Below are positions 39,758-48,164 of a stretch of 64,000 bases of DNA, one piece after another (positions within the stretch are counted from its first letter, which is position 1; each line of letters opens with the position of its first letter). Below the pieces are notes generated by a model. The model was not told the DNA's origin. It did not search any database and worked only from the letters and a program-made list of their open reading frames with translations. The stretch covers positions 130,902 through 194,901 of the forward strand of contig CAJURM010000004.1 of assembly GCA_910589025.1 (NCBI GenBank), given 5' to 3'. The position numbers and the translations under genes are program-made. Origin of the DNA: an uncultured Odoribacter sp. Lineage in GTDB: Bacteria > Bacteroidota > Bacteroidia > Bacteroidales > Marinifilaceae.

Positions 39758-41062
39758 ATGGATTCAAAATCACATTTGGTGCCGCGTCACTTGTTGTTGC
39801 CTTTTGTTCTGGTGACAACATTGTTTTTTGCCTGGGGATTTGCTAATGACATTACCAATCCGATGGTGAAGGCTTTTTCCAAGATTTTCCGAATGAGCGT
39901 GATGGATGGGGCTTTGGTGCAGCTCGCTTTTTACGGGGGCTATTTTGCGATGGCTTTTCCGGCTGCGTTGTTTATCCGCAAGTATTCCTATAAGGCGGGC
40001 ATATTGGTTGGACTGGCTTTGTATGCGGGAGGGGCGTTGCTGTTTATTCCTGCGAGTATGACGGGCGTGTATTATCCATTTCTGGTGGCTTATTTCATCC
40101 TGACCTGCGGTTTGTCGTTTTTGGAGACCAGTTCCAATCCGTATATTCTTACGATGGGGGATGAGGCGACCTCTACGCGCCGTCTGAATCTGGCACAAGC
40201 GTTTAATCCTATCGGTTCGTTGTTGGGGATGTTTACGGCGATGACTTTTATCCAGGCGCGTTTGAATCCGTTGAGTACGGCAGAACGGGCGGTGTTGTCT
40301 CCGGAGGAGTTTGAGGCGGTGAAACATACTGATTTACAGGTGTTGATTACTCCGTATGTGGCTGTTGGATTAGTGGTGCTGATTTTGTTTTTAGTTATCC
40401 GGTTTACGAAGATGCCTAAAAATGCCGACCGTGCCCATTCCCTTCATATCGGGCGTGCATTGAAGCGTATTTTTTCCATATCACGTTATCGCGAAGGGGT
40501 GATTGCCCAGTTTTTCTATGTCGGGGTGCAAATTATGTGCTGGACGTTTATTATTCAGTACGGCACTCGTATTTTCGTGAGCCAGGGAATGAACGAGCAG
40601 GCGGCAGAGGTGCTTTCGCAGCGCTATAATATTGTAGCGATGGCGATTTTCTGCGTGAGCCGTTTTGTCTGTACTTTTTTGTTGAAGTATGTTTCTCCGG
40701 GCAAGTTGCTCATGGCTTTGGCTATCGGCGGTGCGGTATTGATTACTGGAGTCATCGGTTTCCGGGATATTTGGGGATTGTATTGTCTGGTGGGCGTTTC
40801 TGCCTGCATGTCCCTGATGTTTCCCACCATCTACGGGATTGCTTTGCAGGGGTTGGGGGAAGATGCCAAATTCGGGGCTGCCGGATTGATTATGGCAATT
40901 TTGGGCGGTTCGGTGATGCCTCCTTTGCAGGCTGCTATCATTGATTGCGGTGTTGTGTGGGGGATTCCTGCAGTAAATGTGTCGTTCGTATTGCCGCTGA
41001 TTGGCTTTCTGGTGATTATCCATTATGGTCACCGGAGTTATTCGGTACATGGGAAGAAATAG
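39758..41062 (+). CDS. fucP: L-fucose:H+ symporter (MFS)
   Basis: Twelve-helix major facilitator transporter of 434 aa in the inner membrane. FFAWGFANDITNPMVKAFSK is the FucP helix 1-2 motif, with GLSFLETSSNPYILTMG in helix 4 and the helix 7 stretch CWTFIIQYGTRIFV. Imports L-fucose with a proton. The ATG at 39758 lies 11 bp after the fucK stop, so translation is probably coupled; an earlier frame start at 39737 overlaps fucK and is less likely. Confidence 0.95.
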   Translation: MDSKSHLVPRHLLLPFVLVTTLFFAWGFANDITNPMVKAFSKIFRMSVMDGALVQLAFYGGYFAMAFPAALFIRKYSYKAGILVGLALYAGGALLFIPASMTGVYYPFLVAYFILTCGLSFLETSSNPYILTMGDEATSTRRLNLAQAFNPIGSLLGMFTAMTFIQARLNPLSTAERAVLSPEEFEAVKHTDLQVLITPYVAVGLVVLILFLVIRFTKMPKNADRAHSLHIGRALKRIFSISRYREGVIAQFFYVGVQIMCWTFIIQYGTRIFVSQGMNEQAAEVLSQRYNIVAMAIFCVSRFVCTFLLKYVSPGKLLMALAIGGAVLITGVIGFRDIWGLYCLVGVSACMSLMFPTIYGIALQGLGEDAKFGAAGLIMAILGGSVMPPLQAAIIDCGVVWGIPAVNVSFVLPLIGFLVIIHYGHRSYSVHGKK

Positions 41063-41128
41063 CGTTGGGACAGCATAAAATAGTTGAAAAGAAAGGTTTA
41101 AATAGTAATTAATTGTTGAGTTTAAAAG

Positions 41129-43474
41129 ATGAGTAAGCGGATTATACTTGTTTGGATAGTTTTGTTGTTTGCTGGTTCGGGATTGGTTGGACAGGATTTG
41201 GTGTTGAGATATGATAAGCCGGCTAAGATCTGGATGAATGAGGCGTTGCCTGTTGGGAACGGTTATATGGGAGCCATGTTTTTCGGCGGATCGGTGACCG
41301 ATGAGGTACAGATTTCGGAAGAGGGTTTCTGGGCGGGCGGTCCTGGTGCCAATAAAAATTATAGGGGAGGGAATAAACGGGAGAGCTGGAAATATTTAGA
41401 GACCATCCGGGAGTTGTTGAAGCAGGGCGACAAAGCCAAGGCGGCGGAACTGGCGGAGCGTTATATGGTGGGAGAGACGACTCCAACGGTTGCCGGAGAC
41501 CAGTTTGGGGATTTCGGAGGAAACCAGACGTTCGGTTCATTTCTGGTTACGGTAGATATGCCTGATACTTTGTTCGGAAATTATCAGCGTACGCTGGATT
41601 TGAAGAATGCATTGGGACAGGTGAAATACATGATGGGAGGAATACAGTTTGACAATACCTACTTTGCTTCTTATCCGGCTCGTTTGGTGGTGATGAAATA
41701 TACGAATGATGCTGAAGAGGGATTGAACTATGTTGTGAGATTTCGGACTCCGCATCCGTATTCGTTAAAGGTTGTGGGGAAGGATGTGTTGGAGATTGGA
41801 GGTAAACTGGCTTCTAATGGTTTGCCTTTTGAAGGTAAAGTGTTGATAAAGACGGATGGAAAACCGGGAATGAAGAACGGGGTGTACCGGGTAAAAAATG
41901 CAACCCGGCTGGAGTTGTATGTGTCCGTGGCTACGGCATACCAGAACGAATATCCTGGGTATGCGGGGAATGATTATGAAGCTGTGAATAACCGTGCCAT
42001 GACTCTGGCGCGTAACATGGATTATGAGGTGATGAAGCATGAGCACCAAAAAGATTTCGGAGCTTTGTTCGGCAGGGTGGAGATAGATTTGGGGCATACC
42101 GGACAGGAGAAGCTGACGACGGACAAACGGCAGTTGCAGTACGCACAGGGGGCATACGACCCTGGGCTGGAGGCATTGTATTTTCAGTATGGACGTTATT
42201 TGCTGATTAGCAGCTCGCGGGTGGGGACGATGCCCGCTCATTTGCAGGGGCGGTGGAATCACCAGTTGAATGCGCCGTGGGCATGCGATTATCACATGAA
42301 TATAAATTTGCAGATGATATATTGGCCAGCTGAGGTGACCAACCTGAGCGAATGCCATTTGCCTTTAATCGAATACATTGACAAGCTGCGGGAACCGGGA
42401 CGGGTGACGGCTAAAGAGTATTTTAATGCCCGTGGCTGGTCGGTGCACACGATGAACAATGCTTACGGTTATACGGCTCCCGGCTGGAGTTATTATTGGG
42501 GATATGCGCCGAATAGTGCCGCTTGGTTGTGCAGGCACTTGTGGGAGCACTTTAATTATACGGGTGATGAAAATTATTTGAGGGGAAAAGCATGGCCGAT
42601 AATGAAAGAGGTTGGGGAGTTCTGGTTGGACTATTTGAGCGAAGATACGGACGGGACCTTGGTTTCTTCTCCTTCCTATTCTCCCGAACACGGAGATATT
42701 GCCATCGGGGCTATGATTGACCAGGAGATTGCGTGGGATTTGTTTACCAATCTGTTGGCAGCGAATGAGTATGTGAAGGAGAATACGGGTTTTATTGACA
42801 GTATTCGGGAAGCCAGGGAGCGGCTGTCTCCCTTAAAAATCGGTCGTTTCGGGCAGTTGCAGGAGTGGAAGGAAGATTTGGACGACCCCCGGAATCCTCA
42901 CAGGCATGTGTCCCATTTGTATGCCCTTTATCCGGGAAACCAGATTTCCGTGGCGACCACGCCGAAGTTGGCGGAGGCTGCCAAACGGAGCTTAATCTAC
43001 CGGGGAGAGGGAGGAACTGGCTGGTCCCTGGGCTGGAAGATTAATTTCTGGGCGCGTCTATTGGACGGGAATCAGTCGTATAAGATGTTGCGGAATATTC
43101 TGCGTCCTTCCGTTAGCTGGGGAGATTACCGTAATCCTTCCGGTAGCGGTTCGTATTCCAATTTGTTGTGTGCGCATCCGCCTTTTCAGATTGACGGAAA
43201 TATGGGGGCAGTCGCCGGTATGGCGGAGTTGTTGTTGCAATCGCACGACGGGACTGTGAATTTATTGCCGGCATTGCCTACCGCTTGGCATACGGGGCAT
43301 GTGAAGGGATTGAAAGCCCGTGGCGGGTATACCGTGGATATGAATTGGAAAGACGGGCTGTTGAAAGAAGCAAGTATCACTGCTTCTAAAGCAGGTGTTT
43401 GTTATGTGAAGTATCGGGGGAAAGAAGAATTACTGAATTTGCAGGCCGGAGAAACCAGGCAGCTTCATTGGTGA
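41129..43474 (+). CDS. GH95 alpha-L-fucosidase (alpha-1,2-fucosidase type)
   Basis: Secreted or periplasmic glycoside hydrolase of 781 aa with a signal peptide (KRIILVWIVLLFAGSGLVGQ). GH95 landmarks are WMNEALPVGNGYMGAMFFGG near the start, the (alpha/alpha)6 barrel segment PWACDYHMNINLQMIYWPAE, SPEHGDIAIGAMIDQEIAWDL and the late GSYSNLLCAHPPFQIDGNMG. Enzymes of this family remove alpha-1,2-linked fucose from H-type glycans by inversion. As the last gene of the fucose operon it would feed the pathway. Confidence 0.95.
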   Translation: MSKRIILVWIVLLFAGSGLVGQDLVLRYDKPAKIWMNEALPVGNGYMGAMFFGGSVTDEVQISEEGFWAGGPGANKNYRGGNKRESWKYLETIRELLKQGDKAKAAELAERYMVGETTPTVAGDQFGDFGGNQTFGSFLVTVDMPDTLFGNYQRTLDLKNALGQVKYMMGGIQFDNTYFASYPARLVVMKYTNDAEEGLNYVVRFRTPHPYSLKVVGKDVLEIGGKLASNGLPFEGKVLIKTDGKPGMKNGVYRVKNATRLELYVSVATAYQNEYPGYAGNDYEAVNNRAMTLARNMDYEVMKHEHQKDFGALFGRVEIDLGHTGQEKLTTDKRQLQYAQGAYDPGLEALYFQYGRYLLISSSRVGTMPAHLQGRWNHQLNAPWACDYHMNINLQMIYWPAEVTNLSECHLPLIEYIDKLREPGRVTAKEYFNARGWSVHTMNNAYGYTAPGWSYYWGYAPNSAAWLCRHLWEHFNYTGDENYLRGKAWPIMKEVGEFWLDYLSEDTDGTLVSSPSYSPEHGDIAIGAMIDQEIAWDLFTNLLAANEYVKENTGFIDSIREARERLSPLKIGRFGQLQEWKEDLDDPRNPHRHVSHLYALYPGNQISVATTPKLAEAAKRSLIYRGEGGTGWSLGWKINFWARLLDGNQSYKMLRNILRPSVSWGDYRNPSGSGSYSNLLCAHPPFQIDGNMGAVAGMAELLLQSHDGTVNLLPALPTAWHTGHVKGLKARGGYTVDMNWKDGLLKEASITASKAGVCYVKYRGKEELLNLQAGETRQLHW

Positions 43475-43574
43475 TTCCGAATGAAGAAAAATTGATAAAA
43501 GTGTCTTTTAGACATCGGCGTTGTTTTGTGGTATGTCATAAGTTCTTGTTTTATATTATTTTAATAATAATGGT

Positions 43575-45962
43575 ATGGGATTTGTAAGGGAGAAAAATAG
43601 AATAATCAAATCAGATTATCATGAGTATACAGTTTTTTTGCGGTTGTGTAGAACTGCATTTCGGAGTAAAGGATTGACCTTTATCAACATTTTCGGTTTG
43701 GGAACGGGATTGGCTGTCGCGCTTTTCCTGTTGGTGTATTTGCAGTTTGAATTTTCTTACGACAGGCATTTCAAGGAGGCCGACCGGATTTACCGGATGC
43801 TGAGCGTATGGAAAGAGGGGGGCGAGGCGGAGAATTATCCCATTAACTTGGGCGCTTTGTCTTCGTCATTGGTAAAAGAAGTGCCGGAAGTGGAAACGGC
43901 TTCCCGTTTGTATACTTGGGGAAATATGGATTTGAAGTATGAAAACGGAGAAAAGGCGCCAGTGAAGAGTTATATGGTGGATTCCACGTTTTTGGATGTT
44001 TTCTCTTTCACTCCGCTGTACGGAAGTTTGGAAGGGGCGCTGAACAGTCCGAATACTTGTGTTATTACGCGGAGTACTGCTGACCGTTTTTTCGGAGTCG
44101 GAAGCAATCCCGTTGGGAAAAGTTTGCTGTATGAATCGAAGAATACGTCACTTGAAGTAAAAGCTGTCATTGAAGATATTCCGCAGAATACGCATTTCCA
44201 GTTTGATTTGCTGACCAAGTTGCCGAAATTTGGATTTGGCGGTTTGGAATACTATACCTATCTGAAACTGCGTCCGGGGGTAGACCCGGTGGTTGCTATA
44301 GAGAAGTGCAATAAACTCAATACAGACCTTTTGAACACCCGTTTCGGAAAATATGGTGCCGCTTTTGAGAGCATTACCGAACCTTTGACGGAACTCCATA
44401 CGGGCACCCGTGCCGCTTCCGATTTGAGCGTACCTGTCAGCAAATCCAATCTGATATTTATTATCGTCGTGACATTCTTTATTTTGGCAGTAGCTCTGTC
44501 GAATTTTATTTCGTTGTACATCATTCAGGGGGAAAAGCGGGCGACGGAAATCAGCGTGCGCAAAACGAATGGGGCGGAACGGAAAACCATTGTCGGTATG
44601 CTGTTTGCCGAGACGACGTTGGTGACTTCTTTGGCTTTTGTGCTGGCGGTAGTGCTGTATTACTCTTTTGCCGGAATATTTGCCGGACTGATTAATTTCA
44701 ATATGCCGAAGGGTGTTGGGGTAACTGGTATGATGTGGGGCTGTTTTGTTGTGCTTTTTGTCTTAGTTGCGTTGGTGGCAGGTGGTTATCCAGCTTATTA
44801 TCTTTCCCGTTTCTCTCCGGTGGAGCTGATACGGAAAACCGTTGTCAGAAAGTATCAATTGACGGCGGCTTCGGTGGTCATCCAGTTTTCGGTGGTTATT
44901 TTCTGCATATCGGCACTCTTTGTGGTATGGCGCCAATTGGACTATATGAAGAACATGTCGTTGGGATTCAATCCGGACAACGTATTGACCGTGAATGTGG
45001 GGGGGGATATCCGTACGTATGAAGGAATCCGTTCCGATTTGCTGCAATATCCGGAAATTGCGGACGTGGCGATGGGACAGGGGCATCCTTTCAGCGGTTG
45101 CAGCGGACAGAGTCTGCGGCGGACGGATCAGACGGATAAGGAAACCATTTCTATCGATGAACGGCGCACCGGGCCCGGTTATTTCAGGACGTATGAGATA
45201 CCGATTTTGGAAGGACGGGAACTGAAATATGAAAACAGGATGGATTCTGCCGGTATCATTTTGACCGAATCGACGGTTGCCGCTTTGGAATTGCGGGACC
45301 CTGTAGGTAAAAAAGTGATGTTCAATGGATATCCTATGACGGTTGTCGGGGTGGCGAAAGACATTCATTATGGGTCGGCGCGGACGAAAATAGGACGTTT
45401 GGTTTATACGGCTTATTCTGCTTATTCCTGGATGTTTGGAATACGTTATCAATCCGGGAAATACCAGCAGGCGAGGGAGATTGCGGCGGAGATGATGAAG
45501 AAGCATTTTGAGGGAGTGCCGTACGCTGCAGTGCAGTTGAGAGACGTTGCTAACAATATGTATAAGCAGGATGAAATCACCTCCCGTATTTTGATGAGTG
45601 GGACGGTGCTGGCTATTATTCTGGCATTGTTGGGACTGGTGGCATTGATGGGATTCGTTGCCCATCAGAAGCGTAAAGAAATCAGTGTACGCCGGGTGTT
45701 GGGGGCACAGGTGGGTGCCGTGGTGTACGACCTGAACCGTTATGTCCTGGTACGGATACTTCCTGCTTTGCCGGTGGGTATAGGGCTGAGTTATTATGCC
45801 ATGCATCGCTGGTTGCAGAATTTTGCATATGCTACTGAGTTGAGTTGGTGGATATTTGGTGGGGCTTTGCTGCTAACTTTTGTTATCGTGTTAGTGACAC
45901 TTTTGTATCAGAGCATTCATTCGGCAATGGCTAATCCGGTGGATGCCTTAAAAACGGAGTAG
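43575..45962 (+). CDS. FtsX-like ABC transporter permease (MacB_PCD type)
   Basis: Membrane protein of 795 aa with the two-half plan of large Bacteroidales FtsX permeases. A first helix (GLTFINIFGLGTGLAVALFLL) leads into a MacB periplasmic domain, then three helices around residue 300-420 (IIVVTFFILAVALSNFI), a second periplasmic domain with another N-terminal helix, and three final helices ending in VNPVD-like NPVDALKTE. Each half has the RATEISVRKTNGA / KRKEISVRRVLGA motif that meets the ATPase. No ATPase gene is adjacent, so the partner is encoded elsewhere. Such proteins work in mechanotransmission or lipoprotein/peptide export. Confidence 0.9.
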   Translation: MGFVREKNRIIKSDYHEYTVFLRLCRTAFRSKGLTFINIFGLGTGLAVALFLLVYLQFEFSYDRHFKEADRIYRMLSVWKEGGEAENYPINLGALSSSLVKEVPEVETASRLYTWGNMDLKYENGEKAPVKSYMVDSTFLDVFSFTPLYGSLEGALNSPNTCVITRSTADRFFGVGSNPVGKSLLYESKNTSLEVKAVIEDIPQNTHFQFDLLTKLPKFGFGGLEYYTYLKLRPGVDPVVAIEKCNKLNTDLLNTRFGKYGAAFESITEPLTELHTGTRAASDLSVPVSKSNLIFIIVVTFFILAVALSNFISLYIIQGEKRATEISVRKTNGAERKTIVGMLFAETTLVTSLAFVLAVVLYYSFAGIFAGLINFNMPKGVGVTGMMWGCFVVLFVLVALVAGGYPAYYLSRFSPVELIRKTVVRKYQLTAASVVIQFSVVIFCISALFVVWRQLDYMKNMSLGFNPDNVLTVNVGGDIRTYEGIRSDLLQYPEIADVAMGQGHPFSGCSGQSLRRTDQTDKETISIDERRTGPGYFRTYEIPILEGRELKYENRMDSAGIILTESTVAALELRDPVGKKVMFNGYPMTVVGVAKDIHYGSARTKIGRLVYTAYSAYSWMFGIRYQSGKYQQAREIAAEMMKKHFEGVPYAAVQLRDVANNMYKQDEITSRILMSGTVLAIILALLGLVALMGFVAHQKRKEISVRRVLGAQVGAVVYDLNRYVLVRILPALPVGIGLSYYAMHRWLQNFAYATELSWWIFGGALLLTFVIVLVTLLYQSIHSAMANPVDALKTE

Positions 45963-46050
45963 GTTGAAGAGTTGAAGTGGAGCAATGGAACAGTGGAATA
46001 ATGGTTTTCTCCACTTCTCCATTGCTCCACTTCTCTATTTCAACTTTTTT
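45963..46050. terminator. Large bidirectional hairpin between ABC permease and folC
   Basis: GAAGTGGAGCAATGG (45974-45988) pairs perfectly with CCATTGCTCCACTTC (46019-46033); inner AGTGGA/TCCACT and outer GTTGAA/TTCAAC extend the stem to about 80 bp, with a T-run. It ends two convergent genes. Confidence 0.8.
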
Positions 46051-47323
46051 AAAGGACTTCGGCGACTACGAAGGTGCTGCCTCCGATATAAATCATATCT
46101 TCCGGTATGGCATTTTTCCGGGCTGCGGCATATGCTTCGCTTACGGTGGGGTAGGTCGTGCCTTGCAGGCCGCATGAGCGGGCTTTTCCTGCCAGTTCCT
46201 GTTCGTTCATGGCACGGGGAATGGAGGCTTTGCAAAAATAGTAGGTAGCCTCCCGAGGTAATATCCGGAGGACACTGTTGACGTCTTTGTCATTGACCAT
46301 GCCTATTACAAAATGGAGATGCCGGTAGGTGCAGGAGCGGAGTTGCGCCACGACTTCGGTCAAGCCGTCAATGTTGTGTCCGGTGTCGCAAACGGTATAA
46401 GGGGTGTTTGCCAGTTTTTCCCATCTTCCGTGGAGTCCTGTGTTTCGGATGACGCAGGCAATGCCGTTGCGGATGTGTTCTTCACGAATTGCCAGACCGC
46501 TGTTTTGCAAAGAAAGTACGGATTCAAGGACTGTCGGAATGTTTTTTCGTTGGTAGCTTCCTTTCAACTCGCATACCAGCGAGCTGAAAGAGATGCCGCT
46601 CCGGTGGCTGAGGTCATAGCTGCCGTCGTTGTTTTGGCGTATCTTCCATTCATCGGAGGCGAAGGTGAGGGGGGCGTCACACGAGAGGGCTTTTCCTTCG
46701 AATACGAAGTCGTAATTCCTGTCTCGGGTACCGATGACGACGGGAATGTGCGGTTTGATGATGCCTGACTTTTCTGCGGCGATTTTTTCGAGGGTATCTC
46801 CTAATAGCGCCATGTGGTCGAACGAAATATTGGTAATCACCGAGGTTAAAGGCGTGATGATATTGGTGGAATCGAGCCTGCCTCCTAATCCGACTTCTAT
46901 AACGGCGACGTCTACTTCCCGGTCGGCGAAGTACTTGAATGCCATCGCCACCGTCATTTCAAAGAAAGAGGGGTGCAGGGCGGCAAAAAAGTCTTGGTTT
47001 TGCTCTATAAATCCGGTGACATATTTTTCGGGGATCATTTCCCCGTTGATTTTAATTCGTTCGCGAAAATCTTTCAGGTGGGGGGAGGTGTAAAGTCCGG
47101 TTTTATAGCCTGCTTCCTGGAGGATGGAGGCGAGCATGTGCGAAACGGAGCCTTTCCCGTTGGTGCCTGCTACGTGAATCGTTTTGAACCGGCGGTGGGG
47201 ATGTCGAAAATGTTCGTCGAGGCGGAGGGTGTTGTCCAGATTGGCTTTATAGGCAGCTTGTCCTTCCCGTTGGAACATGGGTAATTGGGCAAATAGCCAG
47301 TTGCATGTTTCTTGGTAATTCAT
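46049..47323 (-). CDS. folC: Folylpolyglutamate / dihydrofolate synthase
   Basis: Adds glutamate to dihydropteroate or to tetrahydrofolate, using ATP, in the cytoplasm. The 424-aa protein has the Mur-ligase-like FolC pattern: HVAGTNGKGSVSHMLASIL (P-loop), GLYTSPHLKDFRERI, DVAVIEVGLGGRLDSTNII and NISFDHMALLGDTLEKIAAEKSGI. The start at 47323 (MNYQETCNWLF) is preferred; an ATG four codons upstream is also possible. Convergent with the ABC permease gene and divergent from rex. Confidence 0.95.
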   Translation of the reverse strand: MNYQETCNWLFAQLPMFQREGQAAYKANLDNTLRLDEHFRHPHRRFKTIHVAGTNGKGSVSHMLASILQEAGYKTGLYTSPHLKDFRERIKINGEMIPEKYVTGFIEQNQDFFAALHPSFFEMTVAMAFKYFADREVDVAVIEVGLGGRLDSTNIITPLTSVITNISFDHMALLGDTLEKIAAEKSGIIKPHIPVVIGTRDRNYDFVFEGKALSCDAPLTFASDEWKIRQNNDGSYDLSHRSGISFSSLVCELKGSYQRKNIPTVLESVLSLQNSGLAIREEHIRNGIACVIRNTGLHGRWEKLANTPYTVCDTGHNIDGLTEVVAQLRSCTYRHLHFVIGMVNDKDVNSVLRILPREATYYFCKASIPRAMNEQELAGKARSCGLQGTTYPTVSEAYAAARKNAIPEDMIYIGGSTFVVAEVL

Positions 47324-47414
47324 ACTCAAATTCATTACGATGCAAAAGTACGAAACAATTGAGGACCGGGAGTTGAAAATTGAAAATTTTTCGCAAGGAG
47401 AGCGAAAAAAATTT

Positions 47415-47422
47415 TATCTTTG
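47415..47422 (+). promoter_or_regulatory. Promoter -7 box for rex
   Basis: TATCTTTG, 15 bp before the ATG at 47437. Because it lies downstream of the in-frame ATG at 47380, that earlier start is ruled out; the leader is very short. Confidence 0.6.
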
Positions 47423-47436
47423 AGGGTCTAAAAAGA

Positions 47437-48078
47437 ATGGAAAATATGAAGCCCGATAATAATGTACCATTACCGGTATTGAGACGGATGCCTTCCTATC
47501 TCTCTTTTGTGAAGACGTTGCAGAAACAAGGGGAAAAATATGTATCGTCAACACGGATTGCCGAATATATGGATATAGACTCGACGCAGGTGACAAAGGA
47601 TTTGTCGCATACGGGAATCACCGGCAAGACGAGGGTAGGGTATGAAGTGGATAGTTTTGTGGAGATACTGGAAGATTTTCTGGGTTTTAGTAAAGTGGAT
47701 AGCGCTTTTCTGGTAGGGGCAGGTTCGTTGGGATGTGCTTTGTTGCAGGACAAAGGGTTGTCGGCTTTCGGTCTTAGTATAGAAGCTGCTTTTGATGTAG
47801 ACAAAGTTAAAGTGGGGGGCAGAGTCAATGACATAGAAATTTTTCACATTGACCAGTTCCGGGCAATGGCTGCGGAACGGAATATCGTTATCGGCATCAT
47901 TACCGTTCCGGCTGAACATGCGCAGAATGTAGCAGACCTGATGGTGGCGTGGGGAATCAAGGCAATCTGGAATTTTACACCTGCCCGGATTAAAGTGCCG
48001 GCTCATATTGTAGTGCAAAATACGACTATTTACATGAATCTGGCTATCTTGTTCAATAAATTGTATAATCAGAAATAG
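47437..48078 (+). CDS. rex: Redox-sensing transcriptional repressor Rex
   Basis: Represses fermentation and respiration genes when NADH is low, releasing DNA when NADH binds. The 213-aa protein has an N-terminal winged helix (VPLPVLRRMPSYLSFVKTL, then SSTRIAEYMDIDSTQVTKDL, recognition helix) and a C-terminal Rossmann domain starting FLVGAGSLGCALL. Usual family length. Start fixed by the promoter box just upstream. Next gene thrS has its own promoter. Confidence 0.95.
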   Translation: MENMKPDNNVPLPVLRRMPSYLSFVKTLQKQGEKYVSSTRIAEYMDIDSTQVTKDLSHTGITGKTRVGYEVDSFVEILEDFLGFSKVDSAFLVGAGSLGCALLQDKGLSAFGLSIEAAFDVDKVKVGGRVNDIEIFHIDQFRAMAAERNIVIGIITVPAEHAQNVADLMVAWGIKAIWNFTPARIKVPAHIVVQNTTIYMNLAILFNKLYNQK

Positions 48079-48116
48079 AGAAGGGAGCACTCTTTTTTAT
48101 CTTTAGTTTATTTTCT

Positions 48117-48124
48117 TATCTTTG
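48117..48124 (+). promoter_or_regulatory. Promoter -7 box for thrS operon
   Basis: TATCTTTG, 41 bp before the thrS ATG, with TTTAG about 14 bp upstream. Nothing resembling a T-box or tRNA-like leader is visible in the short 5' region. Confidence 0.6.
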
Positions 48125-48164
48125 CACATTACAAAAGCAGAATTACTAACTTATAAGAGATATC

